A stretch of DNA of 21,042 bases from Bacteroidales bacterium UBA5548 (GCA_002425935.1 DINE01000022.1:23447-44488); one strand, 5' to 3'; shown: positions 6,781 through 15,075, counted from the first letter of the stretch. Numbers and translations: made by a program. Notes: generated by a model from the sequence alone, not told the origin.

Positions 6781-8274
6781 TTACCTTCTGTATCCGCTTC
6801 CGCTTGATGATGAACCGCTGCTGCCGGATGAAGTTGAACTGCTTGATGAACTTGTGTTTGAGCTTGTATTTGAAGATGGCGGCGGTGTGTATGAAGAGCT
6901 TCTGCTTACATTGCTGCCAGATGATGTATTTCTTGTAGGCTGGCTGTAGCTTGAATTTCTTGACGAGCTCTGGTTCTGAGGCTGAACTGCCGATGGACGG
7001 TAGTTTTGACTCTGATTAACTGTTCCGCTGCTTCTTCCTGATGAAACCGGCTGTCTTACGGTGCCAGAGGTTGAGCCTCTGTAGTTCTGCGACTCTCTTA
7101 CAGCCTGGTTATTCCCGGTAGTTCCTCTGCTAACCTGTGAATTTGGTCTTGCCGAATACCCTTCATAAGCACCTCTGTTAACCTCTGTGTTTGTTCTCCT
7201 GACTGTTCCTTCGTAGCCGCTTCTGCTGCCTGCTTCACCGGTATTTCTGCGAACTTCACCTGAAGATTGGTTTCTGTTAACCTCGGTTGCACCTCTGTTA
7301 ACCTCACTGTTTGTTCTTCTTACCATACCGGTAGATGCACTTCTGTTAACATCGGTATTACCTCTTCTGCCGGATTCAACTGATGCACGGTTATTGCCTG
7401 TCTGAACGCCAACTCCCTCATATCTGCTCTCTCTTCTGTAAATGCTCTCCGAGCCGGTATAAACATTCTCTCCTCTAACCTGTTCAACTCGTGCAGAGCT
7501 CCTTCTCATACTTGATGAACCATAGTTTCTATCCTGCGAATCAACGCGTATAGAGCCTCTGTTTGGATCTCTTCTGTCTCCGTAGTATGGTATTGTCTCT
7601 CTGTAGTTGTCATAGTAGAAATTACGGTTCCACCTTGAATACCACCAGTAGTGGTCTCCGTAGTAGAAAGGATTGTAGTAATAGCCGTACATACTATGAT
7701 GATAGTTAAAATGGTTAAACCACATAGGACCCATTCCAATAAACGGATCTATCGAGAAGTAGCCGTAATAGTAGTTATAATTCCACGGATCGTAGTACCT
7801 GTATCCGAAAGGCATAAAATGGTGATACCCGAACATTCTGCCGTATATCCTCCAGCTGTATGGATTCCAGAAATAGTCCCACGGATAGTAGTTGAAGGCC
7901 CACATAGGGTTAACTGTAATGTTTATCCTGTAATCAGGGCTGTCAAACTTTCTGAGACGCTCCTCGAAAGACTCGCCCGGGTGCAGGATAATATAACTCT
8001 TCTCCTCGTCAAGGGTAATCTCTACATTGCCTTGCTCATCTACATAGAGAGGTTCGACAATTCTGCCGTTGACGATAGCCTGCTCAGACTTTTGAGTCTT
8101 CTCTCTGAGTTGTGCAAGCTCCTGTTCATGTTCTGTGTTAACAACAATATATTTGTTTGACCCCGGTTTTTGGTAAACTGCATCATCGAAGGTCACGGAT
8201 GCGTATTTTGTTGCTGTACCGCATGAACTTAGTAATAATCCTAACATTATAGGAATGATAATTGCCTTTTTCAT
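6781..8274 (-). CDS. Tyr/Trp-rich, Ser-rich putative outer membrane lipoprotein
   Basis: I do not recognise a named family. The 497-residue product starts with a lipoprotein signal peptide (IPIMLGLLLSSC; lipid-modified Cys18). A Glu/Lys-rich, perhaps coiled segment follows (about 46-70), then a compact region to about 120. Residues about 125-231 are extraordinarily aromatic, with about 45% Trp, Phe and Tyr. The remainder (about 232-497) is Arg/Asn/Ser/Gly-rich and low in hydrophobics, with imperfect repeats built on (R/S)EVNRG and VRRTN. It ends in a nearly pure Ser/Gly/Thr tail closed by GYRR. The ATG at 8274 is preferred to an upstream in-frame start because it begins the signal peptide and is preceded by AGAGGAGG, an unusually good Shine-Dalgarno sequence for this phylum. 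No acidic surface-export signal follows the Cys. A matrix, adhesive or barrel-partner role is speculation. Confidence 0.8.
   Translation of the reverse strand: MKKAIIIPIMLGLLLSSCGTATKYASVTFDDAVYQKPGSNKYIVVNTEHEQELAQLREKTQKSEQAIVNGRIVEPLYVDEQGNVEITLDEEKSYIILHPGESFEERLRKFDSPDYRINITVNPMWAFNYYPWDYFWNPYSWRIYGRMFGYHHFMPFGYRYYDPWNYNYYYGYFSIDPFIGMGPMWFNHFNYHHSMYGYYYNPFYYGDHYWWYSRWNRNFYYDNYRETIPYYGDRRDPNRGSIRVDSQDRNYGSSSMRRSSARVEQVRGENVYTGSESIYRRESRYEGVGVQTGNNRASVESGRRGNTDVNRSASTGMVRRTNSEVNRGATEVNRNQSSGEVRRNTGEAGSRSGYEGTVRRTNTEVNRGAYEGYSARPNSQVSRGTTGNNQAVRESQNYRGSTSGTVRQPVSSGRSSGTVNQSQNYRPSAVQPQNQSSSRNSSYSQPTRNTSSGSNVSRSSSYTPPPSSNTSSNTSSSSSSTSSGSSGSSSSGSGYRR
7175..7360 (-). repeat. Degenerate coding repeats (EVNRG units)
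   Basis: The sequence CTCTGTTAACCTC or a close variant recurs at about 7183, 7273, 7293 and 7342 inside the lipoprotein gene. It encodes EVNRG, EVNRN and DVNRS peptide units, two of them next to VRRTN. Spacing is irregular and the units diverge, so this is an ageing protein repeat and not a fresh tandem array. Confidence 0.6.
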
Positions 8275-8304
8275 CGTGTACCTCCTCTGTTTTAAATTAT
8301 TTTG

Positions 8305-8331
8305 TACTTTTGTGCCTTTATTGCAAATGTA
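8305..8331. promoter_or_regulatory. Facing -7 elements between the lipoprotein gene and proS
   Basis: Two TAnnTTTG matches face each other. TACATTTG on the minus strand (8331-8324) would drive the lipoprotein/OmpP1 pair, and TACTTTTG on the plus strand (8305-8312) would drive proS. Predicted starts fall near 8317 and 8319, so the two promoters would share the same DNA. Neither has a clear TTTG at the ideal -33 distance, so each call alone is moderate. Confidence 0.45.
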
Positions 8332-8402
8332 GTCAAAAATCATACCAATTTGGCATGTATTTTTAACTATTTATCAGATTATTGTAAATTAAATTTAAGA
8401 AA

Positions 8403-9878
8403 ATGGCAAAAGAGATTGTCAACAGAGAGGAAAATTATTCACTTTGGTACAATAACCTTGTAATTAAGGCAGATCTTGCCGAGAATTCGGCGGTGAGGGG
8501 ATGTATGGTTATTAAACCTTATGGCTACGCTATCTGGGAAAAGATGCAGGCGCAGCTTGACAAAATGTTTAAAGAGACAGGACACGTGAATGCATATTTC
8601 CCGCTCTTCATACCCAAATCTTTCTTAAGCAAAGAGGCAGAACACGTTGAGGGATTCGCCAAAGAGTGCGCAGTTGTAACGCATCACAGGCTTATGGCCA
8701 ATCCTGACGGACCGGGTGTGGTGGTTGATCCTGATGCAAAACTTGAAGAGGAGCTTGTTGTCAGGCCAACCTCAGAGACTATTATATGGAATACTTACCG
8801 TAACTGGATCAAAAGTTACAGGGATCTTCCGATTCTTGTTAACCAGTGGGCCAATGTGGTAAGATGGGAGATGAGAACCAGACTATTTCTTCGTACTGCA
8901 GAATTTTTATGGCAGGAGGGCCACACTGCGCACTCTACAAAAGAGGAGGCTGTTGAGGAGACCGAAAAGATGGTTAATGTTTATGCAAAATTTGCAAGAG
9001 AGTTTTTGGCTCTGCCGGTAGTTGTCGGACGCAAAACCGAGAGCGAAAGATTTGCAGGTGCCCTGGATACACTTTGTATAGAGGCTCTTATGCAGGATGG
9101 AAAGGCTCTTCAGGCAGGCACTTCTCACTTCCTGGGGCAAAATTTTGCCAAAGCTTTCGATGTCCAGTTTGCAACTAAAGAGGGCTCCCTCGATTATGTC
9201 TGGGCAACTTCATGGGGAGTATCCACAAGACTTATGGGAGCACTTGTTATGGCGCACAGCGACAATAACGGCCTTGTACTGCCTCCGAAACTTGCACCTA
9301 TTCACGTTGTAATGGTTCCAATTTTCAAGACAGAAGAGGAACACGCAAAGATTATTGAAAAGATGGAGGCTCTCAAGGCTAAACTTGAGAAGCTTAATCT
9401 TTCCGTGAAGATTGACGACAGGGATAATCTGCGTTCAGGCTTTAAGTTTGCCGAGTGGGAACTTAAGGGAGTTCCTGTTAGGGTGGCAATGGGTCCGCGC
9501 GATCTGGAGAATGGTACGCTGGAGATTGCAAGGCGTGATACTCTTACTAAAGAGTCGAAGGAGTTTGATGGTGCCGAGGTTGCTATATCCGGGCTTATGG
9601 ATATGATTCAGGAGAATATCTACAATAAAGCTCTGGCTTTCCGTGAGCAGAGTACTGTAAATGTTGATGATTACGAAACCTTCAAACAGAAGATAGAGGA
9701 GGGCGGATTCCTTATGTGTCACTGGGACGGTACAGCAGAGACCGAGGCCAGAATTAAGGAGGAGACAAAGGCTACAATCAGGTGTATTCCACTGGAGGGT
9801 ATTGAGCCTGAAGAGGGAAAGTGTATGTACAGCGGAAAACCTTCAAAAGGCAGGGTTATTTTTGCCCGTGCATATTAA
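8403..9878 (+). CDS. proS: Prolyl-tRNA synthetase, archaeal/eukaryote type
   Basis: This class II synthetase charges tRNA-Pro with proline. At 491 residues it is the short form without the insertion (editing) domain of the classic bacterial enzyme. The product shows FPLFIPKSFL near the N-terminus, RPTSETIIW, motif 2 (VVRWEMRTRLFLRTAEFLWQ) and motif 3 around STRLMGALVMAHSDNNGLVL. The anticodon-binding domain follows (IHVVMVPI onwards). The C-terminal domain keeps IRCIPLEG and GKCMYSGKPS and ends in RVIFARAY. Only part of the usual four-cysteine zinc site remains, which appears normal for the Bacteroidota branch. It leads a rightward group; a 51-nt AT-rich gap precedes the next gene. Confidence 0.96.
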   Translation: MAKEIVNREENYSLWYNNLVIKADLAENSAVRGCMVIKPYGYAIWEKMQAQLDKMFKETGHVNAYFPLFIPKSFLSKEAEHVEGFAKECAVVTHHRLMANPDGPGVVVDPDAKLEEELVVRPTSETIIWNTYRNWIKSYRDLPILVNQWANVVRWEMRTRLFLRTAEFLWQEGHTAHSTKEEAVEETEKMVNVYAKFAREFLALPVVVGRKTESERFAGALDTLCIEALMQDGKALQAGTSHFLGQNFAKAFDVQFATKEGSLDYVWATSWGVSTRLMGALVMAHSDNNGLVLPPKLAPIHVVMVPIFKTEEEHAKIIEKMEALKAKLEKLNLSVKIDDRDNLRSGFKFAEWELKGVPVRVAMGPRDLENGTLEIARRDTLTKESKEFDGAEVAISGLMDMIQENIYNKALAFREQSTVNVDDYETFKQKIEEGGFLMCHWDGTAETEARIKEETKATIRCIPLEGIEPEEGKCMYSGKPSKGRVIFARAY

Positions 9879-9929
9879 AAATCTGGAATTATATCTTAAT
9901 TTTACAGTTCAGACAAATTATTATTTAAA

Positions 9930-10631
9930 ATGGCAGCAGATTTACCGTCCCGGCAAAGAGAGATATTGTCGGGCTTAAACACCAAATCACAGATAAAGCT
10001 TCGTGTCTTCAATCAGACGATGGAGGTTTTTACACAAATTAAGGAGATACTCAGTGAAATGAGTAACGACCTTAACGACTTACTTGACAATAACGACCGC
10101 AGGGTTCGCCTTGAGTACAGAGACCGTGGAAAATTTGAGGCTGAGTTGAAATTTGCCGATGATGTACTGATATTCAGTATGCATTCAGATATTTTTCTCT
10201 TTGATCGTGAACACCCTGTATGGAAGAGTGATTATGTGAAAAATGAGCCGGCAAACGGTTTTTGCGGAATAATAAGCGTCTACAACTTTTTATCTGACTC
10301 ACTTAAGGATAACAGATCGGAAGACCTGGGATATCTGGTTGCCAGAATTTTTGTGAACAGAGACAAACAGTTTCTGGTAGAGGGCAAGAGGCAGACCGAT
10401 AATGTTGTTAGCACATTCGGGACAAAGGTGTTGGGCAGGGAGGAGCTTGTAACAGTGGTTGAGACTGCTGTTCTTTATACCCTCTCGTTCGACCTGTTGG
10501 TGCCTCCTTTTGATTTGGTTAAAGTTGCAAGCGTGGAGCAGATTAATGATAAAATCGAGAGTTCTAAACTGCAGACAGGCAAAAGGGTAGGGTACAAATA
10601 CAACTCCGATGACGTTCTTGATGAACGTTAA
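9930..10631 (+). CDS. Conserved protein of unknown function
   Basis: I do not recognise a characterised family. The 233-residue protein has no signal peptide or membrane segment and should be cytoplasmic. Its N-terminal third (about 15-55) is helical, with a regular hydrophobic pattern and an acidic end (LNDLLDNND). A compact alpha/beta-looking part follows, with FSMHSDIFLFDREHPVWKSDYV (about 82-103), NGFCGIISVYNFLSDSL (109-125) and GYLVARIFVNRDKQFLVEG (134-152). The C-terminal part has helical EELVTVVETAVLYTLSFDLL and a polar end. It looks like a real gene by codon use, length and colinear placement between proS and the DUF3078 gene, with gaps of 51 and 32 nt. TAATTTTA at 9897-9904 is one base off a -7 element. 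Confidence 0.75.
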   Translation: MAADLPSRQREILSGLNTKSQIKLRVFNQTMEVFTQIKEILSEMSNDLNDLLDNNDRRVRLEYRDRGKFEAELKFADDVLIFSMHSDIFLFDREHPVWKSDYVKNEPANGFCGIISVYNFLSDSLKDNRSEDLGYLVARIFVNRDKQFLVEGKRQTDNVVSTFGTKVLGREELVTVVETAVLYTLSFDLLVPPFDLVKVASVEQINDKIESSKLQTGKRVGYKYNSDDVLDER

Positions 10632-10663
10632 AATAAATCTTATACATATAAATTTTTCTAAGA

Positions 10664-11641
10664 ATGCTTAAGAAGTTTTTTCTGTTTTTTTCATTGTTGT
10701 TAATCTGTAATACTGCTCTCATCTCTCAGGAGAGTCAGCAGGTTAAAGAACTTAGCGTAGCGCATGAACTAAGCATAATTGTTGCTTCCAAAGTGAAAAT
10801 TCCTGTATTGGTTCCGCCGCCACCACCTCCAAGCAGATGGAACGGTGGTACACTTCTGCAACTGGGCTTTTCGCAACTCTCGCTAACCAACTGGGCATCC
10901 GGCGGATTTGATAATATTGCCCTTAATGCCTTTGTTAATATTTACAGAAATTACACCTACCAGCAGATGTTCTGGGAGAACCGCCTTCAGATTGGTTACG
11001 GTTTTATTCAGTCATTCGGTGACAGATATAAAAAGAGTGACGATAAGTTCATCTTTGACAGCAAAGTTGGTTACAGAGCATATGAAAAGATATTTGCTTC
11101 TGCCAGTTTTAATCTGAGAACCCAGATGTCAAACGGCTTTACCTATCCCGCAAATGCCGATCCCAGACTTGTCTCGGGCCCTCTTGCCCCTGCTTATTTC
11201 TCACTTGGTGTGGGTATGGATTACAAGCCAGCCAAACCACTCTCTTTAAACTTCTCTCCACTTACCGGAAACCTGGTAGTGGTGAGGATTCCGGAGCTCA
11301 GGACAAGGTACGGAAACAAGGCAGATCAGGCGGCCAAACTGGAACTTGGAGCACAGATGAAGATAGAGTACAAAGACAAAATATTAAAAAATACCAATGT
11401 AACCACCACTCTTAACTTCTTCTCGGACTACCTGGGTACTCCAAAGAATATTAAGGTTTACTGGGATCTTTTAGTAGATTCCAAAATTAATAAGTACTTC
11501 TCTGTTAACCTCAGAACCAACCTTATTTACGATGACGACATCCTTATCGCAGACAAGGAGGGTAATCTGGCGCCGAGGTTACAGCTGAAAGAGATATTTT
11601 CCGTAGGATTCTCTTATACATTCGGCAATTTTAAAAAATAA
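10664..11641 (+). CDS. DUF3078 family envelope protein
   Basis: The 325-residue product has a signal peptide (MLKKFFLFFSLLLICNTALI, cleavage near residue 21). Then comes a short linker holding six consecutive prolines (51-56), then the DUF3078 region: WNGGTLLQLGFSQLSLTNWASGG, FWENRLQIGYG, KSDDKFIFDSKVGYRA. The remainder is amphipathic beta-strand sequence ending in FSVGFSYTFGNFKK, which suggests an outer membrane barrel. The family is common in Bacteroidota and its function is not established. The stop and the tilS start share one base (TAATG), so translation of tilS is probably coupled to it. The proline run would be expected to need elongation factor P. Confidence 0.85.
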   Translation: MLKKFFLFFSLLLICNTALISQESQQVKELSVAHELSIIVASKVKIPVLVPPPPPPSRWNGGTLLQLGFSQLSLTNWASGGFDNIALNAFVNIYRNYTYQQMFWENRLQIGYGFIQSFGDRYKKSDDKFIFDSKVGYRAYEKIFASASFNLRTQMSNGFTYPANADPRLVSGPLAPAYFSLGVGMDYKPAKPLSLNFSPLTGNLVVVRIPELRTRYGNKADQAAKLELGAQMKIEYKDKILKNTNVTTTLNFFSDYLGTPKNIKVYWDLLVDSKINKYFSVNLRTNLIYDDDILIADKEGNLAPRLQLKEIFSVGFSYTFGNFKK

Positions 11642-13254
11642 TGCTTTTAAAATTTAAAGAGTCATTATCGAAGCTAACCGGAATACCGGAACTGCATCCG
11701 GCATCCCCCGGTAACCCGGGAGTTCTATTGGCAGTAAGCGGAGGAATTGACTCAATGTGCCTTGCACATCTTTTTCACAGAATATTTTACAGCAACTTTG
11801 CAATAGCAACTGTAAACTTCTCGTTAAGAGGCGAGGAGAGTGACGGCGATGAGGAGCTTGTAAGGTTGTGGGCAGAGGAGAGGGGAATTAGATACTACTC
11901 AACGGTCTTTGATACAAAGGAGTATTGCAGGGCAAAGGGGGTTTCAACTCAGGTTGCAGCCAGAGAGCTGCGTTACGCCTGGTTCAGCTCTCTGATGGAT
12001 GAGCACTCTTTTGAATATCTTGCTGTTGCTCACAATTTAAATGATTCTGTTGAAACTTTCTTTCTTAACATTCTCAGAGGTACCGGCCTACAGGGATTGA
12101 CAGGTATACGCCGGAAGAACGGAAATATAATAAGACCTCTGCTTGGAATTACAAGGAGAGAGATAGCAGAGTATGTTAAAAAGGAGGGAATTCCATTCAG
12201 GGAGGATAGTTCAAATTCTCAGAGTTATTACTCCAGGAACAGAATCAGAAATATGGTGTTTCCTGAATTCGAAATGATCAATGCTTCGTTTTTGAACACT
12301 GTTGAGAAGGATATGGCAAATGTTGAGGCTGCTGCAGATATTCTGGAGGATCTTTATATTACAAAAAAAGCTCAGTTGTTTGATATAAGTTCAGGAAGAG
12401 TAGATGTAACGGGGCTTCTTAAGGAGAGAAGGCCTGATTACTGGCTCTATATGATATTGTCGGAATACGGTTTCAACTCTGACCAGACCGAACAGATTTT
12501 TCACTCTCTTGAGGGGCAGCCGGGAAAGGAGTTTCACTCCGACAGTCACCTTGTTATTAAAGACAGAGATTACTTACTTATTTATCCTAAGGGGGCATCA
12601 AAGAGCGAACCGGCAAGCTTGAAGCAGGAACTGCACCAGTATGAGATTAATATTGATCCTGCATTGAATGTTGTTGATTATGAAGGGGATGATCTGATTC
12701 TAAAACAAGTGATTCAGGAACCGGAGCTTAGTCAGGCTGAGGAGGATATTTCAGCAGATGCTGACTCCGGCGATGATAGTTTTGAGGTCACTCTTAAAGG
12801 GACTAAAGAGCTTAAAGAGTACTCAATTTCAGGTTTTCTTATCAGAATCTCTATGTACCCAAAGCCTGCAGGTTTCAAATTCAGAGAAGGCGCAAGAAAG
12901 ATAGAGTATACCGCCGATCTGTTTGGTGCAAGCGAAAAACCGGTAACTCCGTCTTTAAGAAATAACTATCAGGTAAACGAACCTTCACTTCTGCTTGACG
13001 CCGATCTGCTTGAATTTCCGCTGGTGTGCCGTAAATGGACAGATGGGGATAAATTCATGCCTTTTGGTATGACAGGCTATAAAAAGGTGAGCGATTACCT
13101 TACCGACATTAAAATGGACAAGGTGAGCAAAAGTATTCAGCCGGTGGTTGTATCGGGTGGCAAAATAGTTGCTCTTACCGGCCAGAGAATAGATGAGCGG
13201 TATAAAATTACCGCTCATACCAGAAATATTCTCGAAATAACAATTATTAACTGA
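11641..13254 (+). CDS. tilS: tRNA(Ile)-lysidine synthase TilS
   Basis: TilS adds lysine to C34 of the CAU-anticodon tRNA-Ile, changing its reading from AUG to AUA; it is normally essential. The PP-loop ATP-binding motif SGGIDSM is at 33-39. HNLNDSVETFFLNILRG (131-147), IRPLLGI (164-170), DSSN (189-192) and RNRIRN (199-204) complete the synthetase domain. The C-terminal TilS domain (about 460-535) contains RKWTDGDKFMPFGM and GKIVALTGQRIDERYKI. The protein has 537 residues, roughly 90-100 more than I expect for Bacteroidota homologues. The extra sequence lies between about 318 and 445 and includes a very acidic stretch, ADADSGDD, at 372-379. It ends five bases from the convergent sppA stop. Confidence 0.95.
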   Translation: MLLKFKESLSKLTGIPELHPASPGNPGVLLAVSGGIDSMCLAHLFHRIFYSNFAIATVNFSLRGEESDGDEELVRLWAEERGIRYYSTVFDTKEYCRAKGVSTQVAARELRYAWFSSLMDEHSFEYLAVAHNLNDSVETFFLNILRGTGLQGLTGIRRKNGNIIRPLLGITRREIAEYVKKEGIPFREDSSNSQSYYSRNRIRNMVFPEFEMINASFLNTVEKDMANVEAAADILEDLYITKKAQLFDISSGRVDVTGLLKERRPDYWLYMILSEYGFNSDQTEQIFHSLEGQPGKEFHSDSHLVIKDRDYLLIYPKGASKSEPASLKQELHQYEINIDPALNVVDYEGDDLILKQVIQEPELSQAEEDISADADSGDDSFEVTLKGTKELKEYSISGFLIRISMYPKPAGFKFREGARKIEYTADLFGASEKPVTPSLRNNYQVNEPSLLLDADLLEFPLVCRKWTDGDKFMPFGMTGYKKVSDYLTDIKMDKVSKSIQPVVVSGGKIVALTGQRIDERYKITAHTRNILEITIIN

Positions 13255-13265
13255 TATTATCAGTT
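13249..13265. terminator. Palindrome spanning both stop codons of tilS and sppA
   Basis: AACTGATA-T-TATCAGTT is a perfect 8-bp dyad. It contains the TGA stop of tilS (13252-13254) and, on the other strand, the TGA stop of sppA (13262-13260). As RNA it could form a 6-bp stem with a 5-nt loop in either transcript. The stem is short and AT-rich, so terminator strength is doubtful, but no other 3' structure separates these convergent genes. Confidence 0.4.
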
Positions 13266-15026
13266 GTTTAGTGTAACACTGAAAGGCAGTCTTGCAAAGT
13301 GTCTTATTCCACTCTCTTTCCTGAGATAGTTGTATGCGTTTTCCACCATCATTCCGGGATTTGAAACAGTTTTTGCTGCGTATGCTCCATCTGAAAGAAT
13401 CTCCATTAACTTATCAAGTTGTGTCTTTTTGACAGGATACTCAACAACTCTGTAAGATTCAAGCCCGCTAAATGCAGCCGCTGTATTTATAGCCTCTCTG
13501 ATGCCTCCACGTTCGTCTGCCAGACCAATCTGAACTGCATCTAGACCTGACCAAATTCTTCCCTGAGCAATCTCATCAACCTTTTCCGGAGTCAGATTTC
13601 TGCCTTCTGAAACCAGATTAATAAAGTCGGTATAGATATCCTCAATAGCAGCCTGAACAAACTCGATCTCTCTCTTCTCTATCGGTCTGAAGCCTGACAT
13701 AAGGTCGCTGTATCTGTTTGTTGTAACAGTTTCCGGGTTAATGTGAAGGTGTTTTTTAAGCCCCTTCTCTATATTGACTGCCATGCTGAAAACGCCGATT
13801 GAGCCTGTAAGAGTTGTGTTATTGGTAAGAATTTTATCCGATTTGGCAGAGATCCAGTAACCTCCCGATGCTGCGTAGTCTCCCATGCTGATTATCACAG
13901 GTTTCTTCTCACGAAGCAGCTGAATCTCCCGGTCTATAATATCGGAGCTTTGTGCCGAGCCTCCCGGAGAGTTGACGCGTAATACTACGGCCTTGATTGT
14001 GCTGTCTTTTCTGACCCTTGAGATGTGTTCAATAAATGAGTCCGAAGCGATATTTTCGTCAGACTTACCCATTATTATTTCTCCATCTGCATAAATAACG
14101 GCAATCTTGTTTTTCTCCTTGAAGTTGATCTTAAATGTAGCTTTTGAATAGTCTCCCGATGAGATCATTTTTAGCTGTTTTTCGCTCTCAACCCCAAAGA
14201 GTTTAGCCAGTGTATCGGCAAGTTTGTCTTTGTACATCAGCCCGTCGACCAGATTTGCGTCAAGAGCCTTTTGTGCGGAGTGCAGTTCAAGGTTGTCTGC
14301 CATCTGGTTAATTCTTTCGGGAGAGATACCTCTTGCAGCAGAGATGTCGTCAACCCAGGTCTTCCAGACTGCATTTATGTATGCCTGAATCTGCTCTCTG
14401 TTTTCGCTGCTCATCTTATTGCTGATAAACTGTTCGGCGGCAGCTTTGAATTTGCCGTGACGGATAAGCTGAACTTCCAGACCGGCTTTGTCAAGCAGAT
14501 CTTTAAAGAAGAGAGAGCTCATGCTAAGGCCTGTAAGAGGAGCCATACCACCCGGATTCATGTAAATTTTATCTGCAGCGGTTGCAAGATAGTATGCTGG
14601 TTGTGAGTAGTTGTCTGCATAGGCTATTACAGGCTTGCCGCTCTCCCTGAATCTGACAAGAGCCGCCCGGATCTCTTCTATGTGACTGATGCCAGCGTTA
14701 AGGTCTGTAACATTCATGTAGATAAACTTAATCGATTGGTCGGTTGCGGCCTTCTCGATGGTTTCAATTAAATTCAGTATCCCTTGTGTCTTGGATGAAG
14801 CTCCTCCAAGAGGATTGAACATTGCAAAGGGGTCTTCTACAGATTGTTCAGTTATTGCTGTTTTAAAGTTAAATGAGAGTACTGCGGATTTTGGAACCAC
14901 AGGTTTTGCGCTGCTTGACAGAGTTGCCATTGATCCGACAACTCCAAGCAAAATAAAGAAGCCGAGTACCATTGCAAGGAGTGATCCAATGAAAGTACCG
15001 GCTATTATCTTCAGAAAATTTTTCAT
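13260..15026 (-). CDS. sppA: Signal peptide peptidase SppA, 67-kDa type
   Basis: SppA is a membrane-anchored serine protease that digests signal peptides after their release and helps with membrane protein quality control. The 588-residue product has one N-terminal transmembrane segment (about 8-32), and the rest should face the periplasm. It has the duplicated layout of E. coli SppA. The N-terminal copy supplies the general-base lysine, Lys194 in GKFKAAAE. The C-terminal copy supplies the nucleophile, Ser387 in YAASGGYWIS, preceded by RVNSPGGSAQSSD. Both catalytic residues are present. The gene has its own promoter 75 nt downstream of the LolA-like gene, so it need not follow TetR control, although read-through is possible. 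Confidence 0.95.
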   Translation of the reverse strand: MKNFLKIIAGTFIGSLLAMVLGFFILLGVVGSMATLSSSAKPVVPKSAVLSFNFKTAITEQSVEDPFAMFNPLGGASSKTQGILNLIETIEKAATDQSIKFIYMNVTDLNAGISHIEEIRAALVRFRESGKPVIAYADNYSQPAYYLATAADKIYMNPGGMAPLTGLSMSSLFFKDLLDKAGLEVQLIRHGKFKAAAEQFISNKMSSENREQIQAYINAVWKTWVDDISAARGISPERINQMADNLELHSAQKALDANLVDGLMYKDKLADTLAKLFGVESEKQLKMISSGDYSKATFKINFKEKNKIAVIYADGEIIMGKSDENIASDSFIEHISRVRKDSTIKAVVLRVNSPGGSAQSSDIIDREIQLLREKKPVIISMGDYAASGGYWISAKSDKILTNNTTLTGSIGVFSMAVNIEKGLKKHLHINPETVTTNRYSDLMSGFRPIEKREIEFVQAAIEDIYTDFINLVSEGRNLTPEKVDEIAQGRIWSGLDAVQIGLADERGGIREAINTAAAFSGLESYRVVEYPVKKTQLDKLMEILSDGAYAAKTVSNPGMMVENAYNYLRKESGIRHFARLPFSVTLNN

Positions 15027-15030
15027 ATGC

Positions 15031-15075
15031 CCGTTAATTACTTTGTTAATTGAACAAATTTAGATTAATTAACGG
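15031..15075. promoter_or_regulatory. Nested inverted repeats over the sppA promoter
   Basis: CCGTTAATTA (15031-15040) and TAATTAACGG (15066-15075) are a perfect 10-bp inverted repeat 25 nt apart. Inside lies TTTGTT-AATTG-AACAAA (15042-15058). The right arm sits in the spacer of the sppA promoter, and the left arm ends just before the sppA ATG. It could be an operator or could shape the 5' leader; no specific factor can be named. Confidence 0.5.

Noticed and set aside
7175..7360. Possible CRISPR-like or tandem DNA repeats
   Set aside because: The repeated units are short, diverged, irregularly spaced and in frame with EVNRG peptides. There are no unique spacers or cas genes.
7651..8160. Open frame of 169 codons on the plus strand, opposite the lipoprotein gene
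   Set aside because: It is the shadow of the Tyr/Trp/Asn-rich coding strand, whose codons read as Val/Ile-rich in reverse. It has no start signal or recognisable domain.
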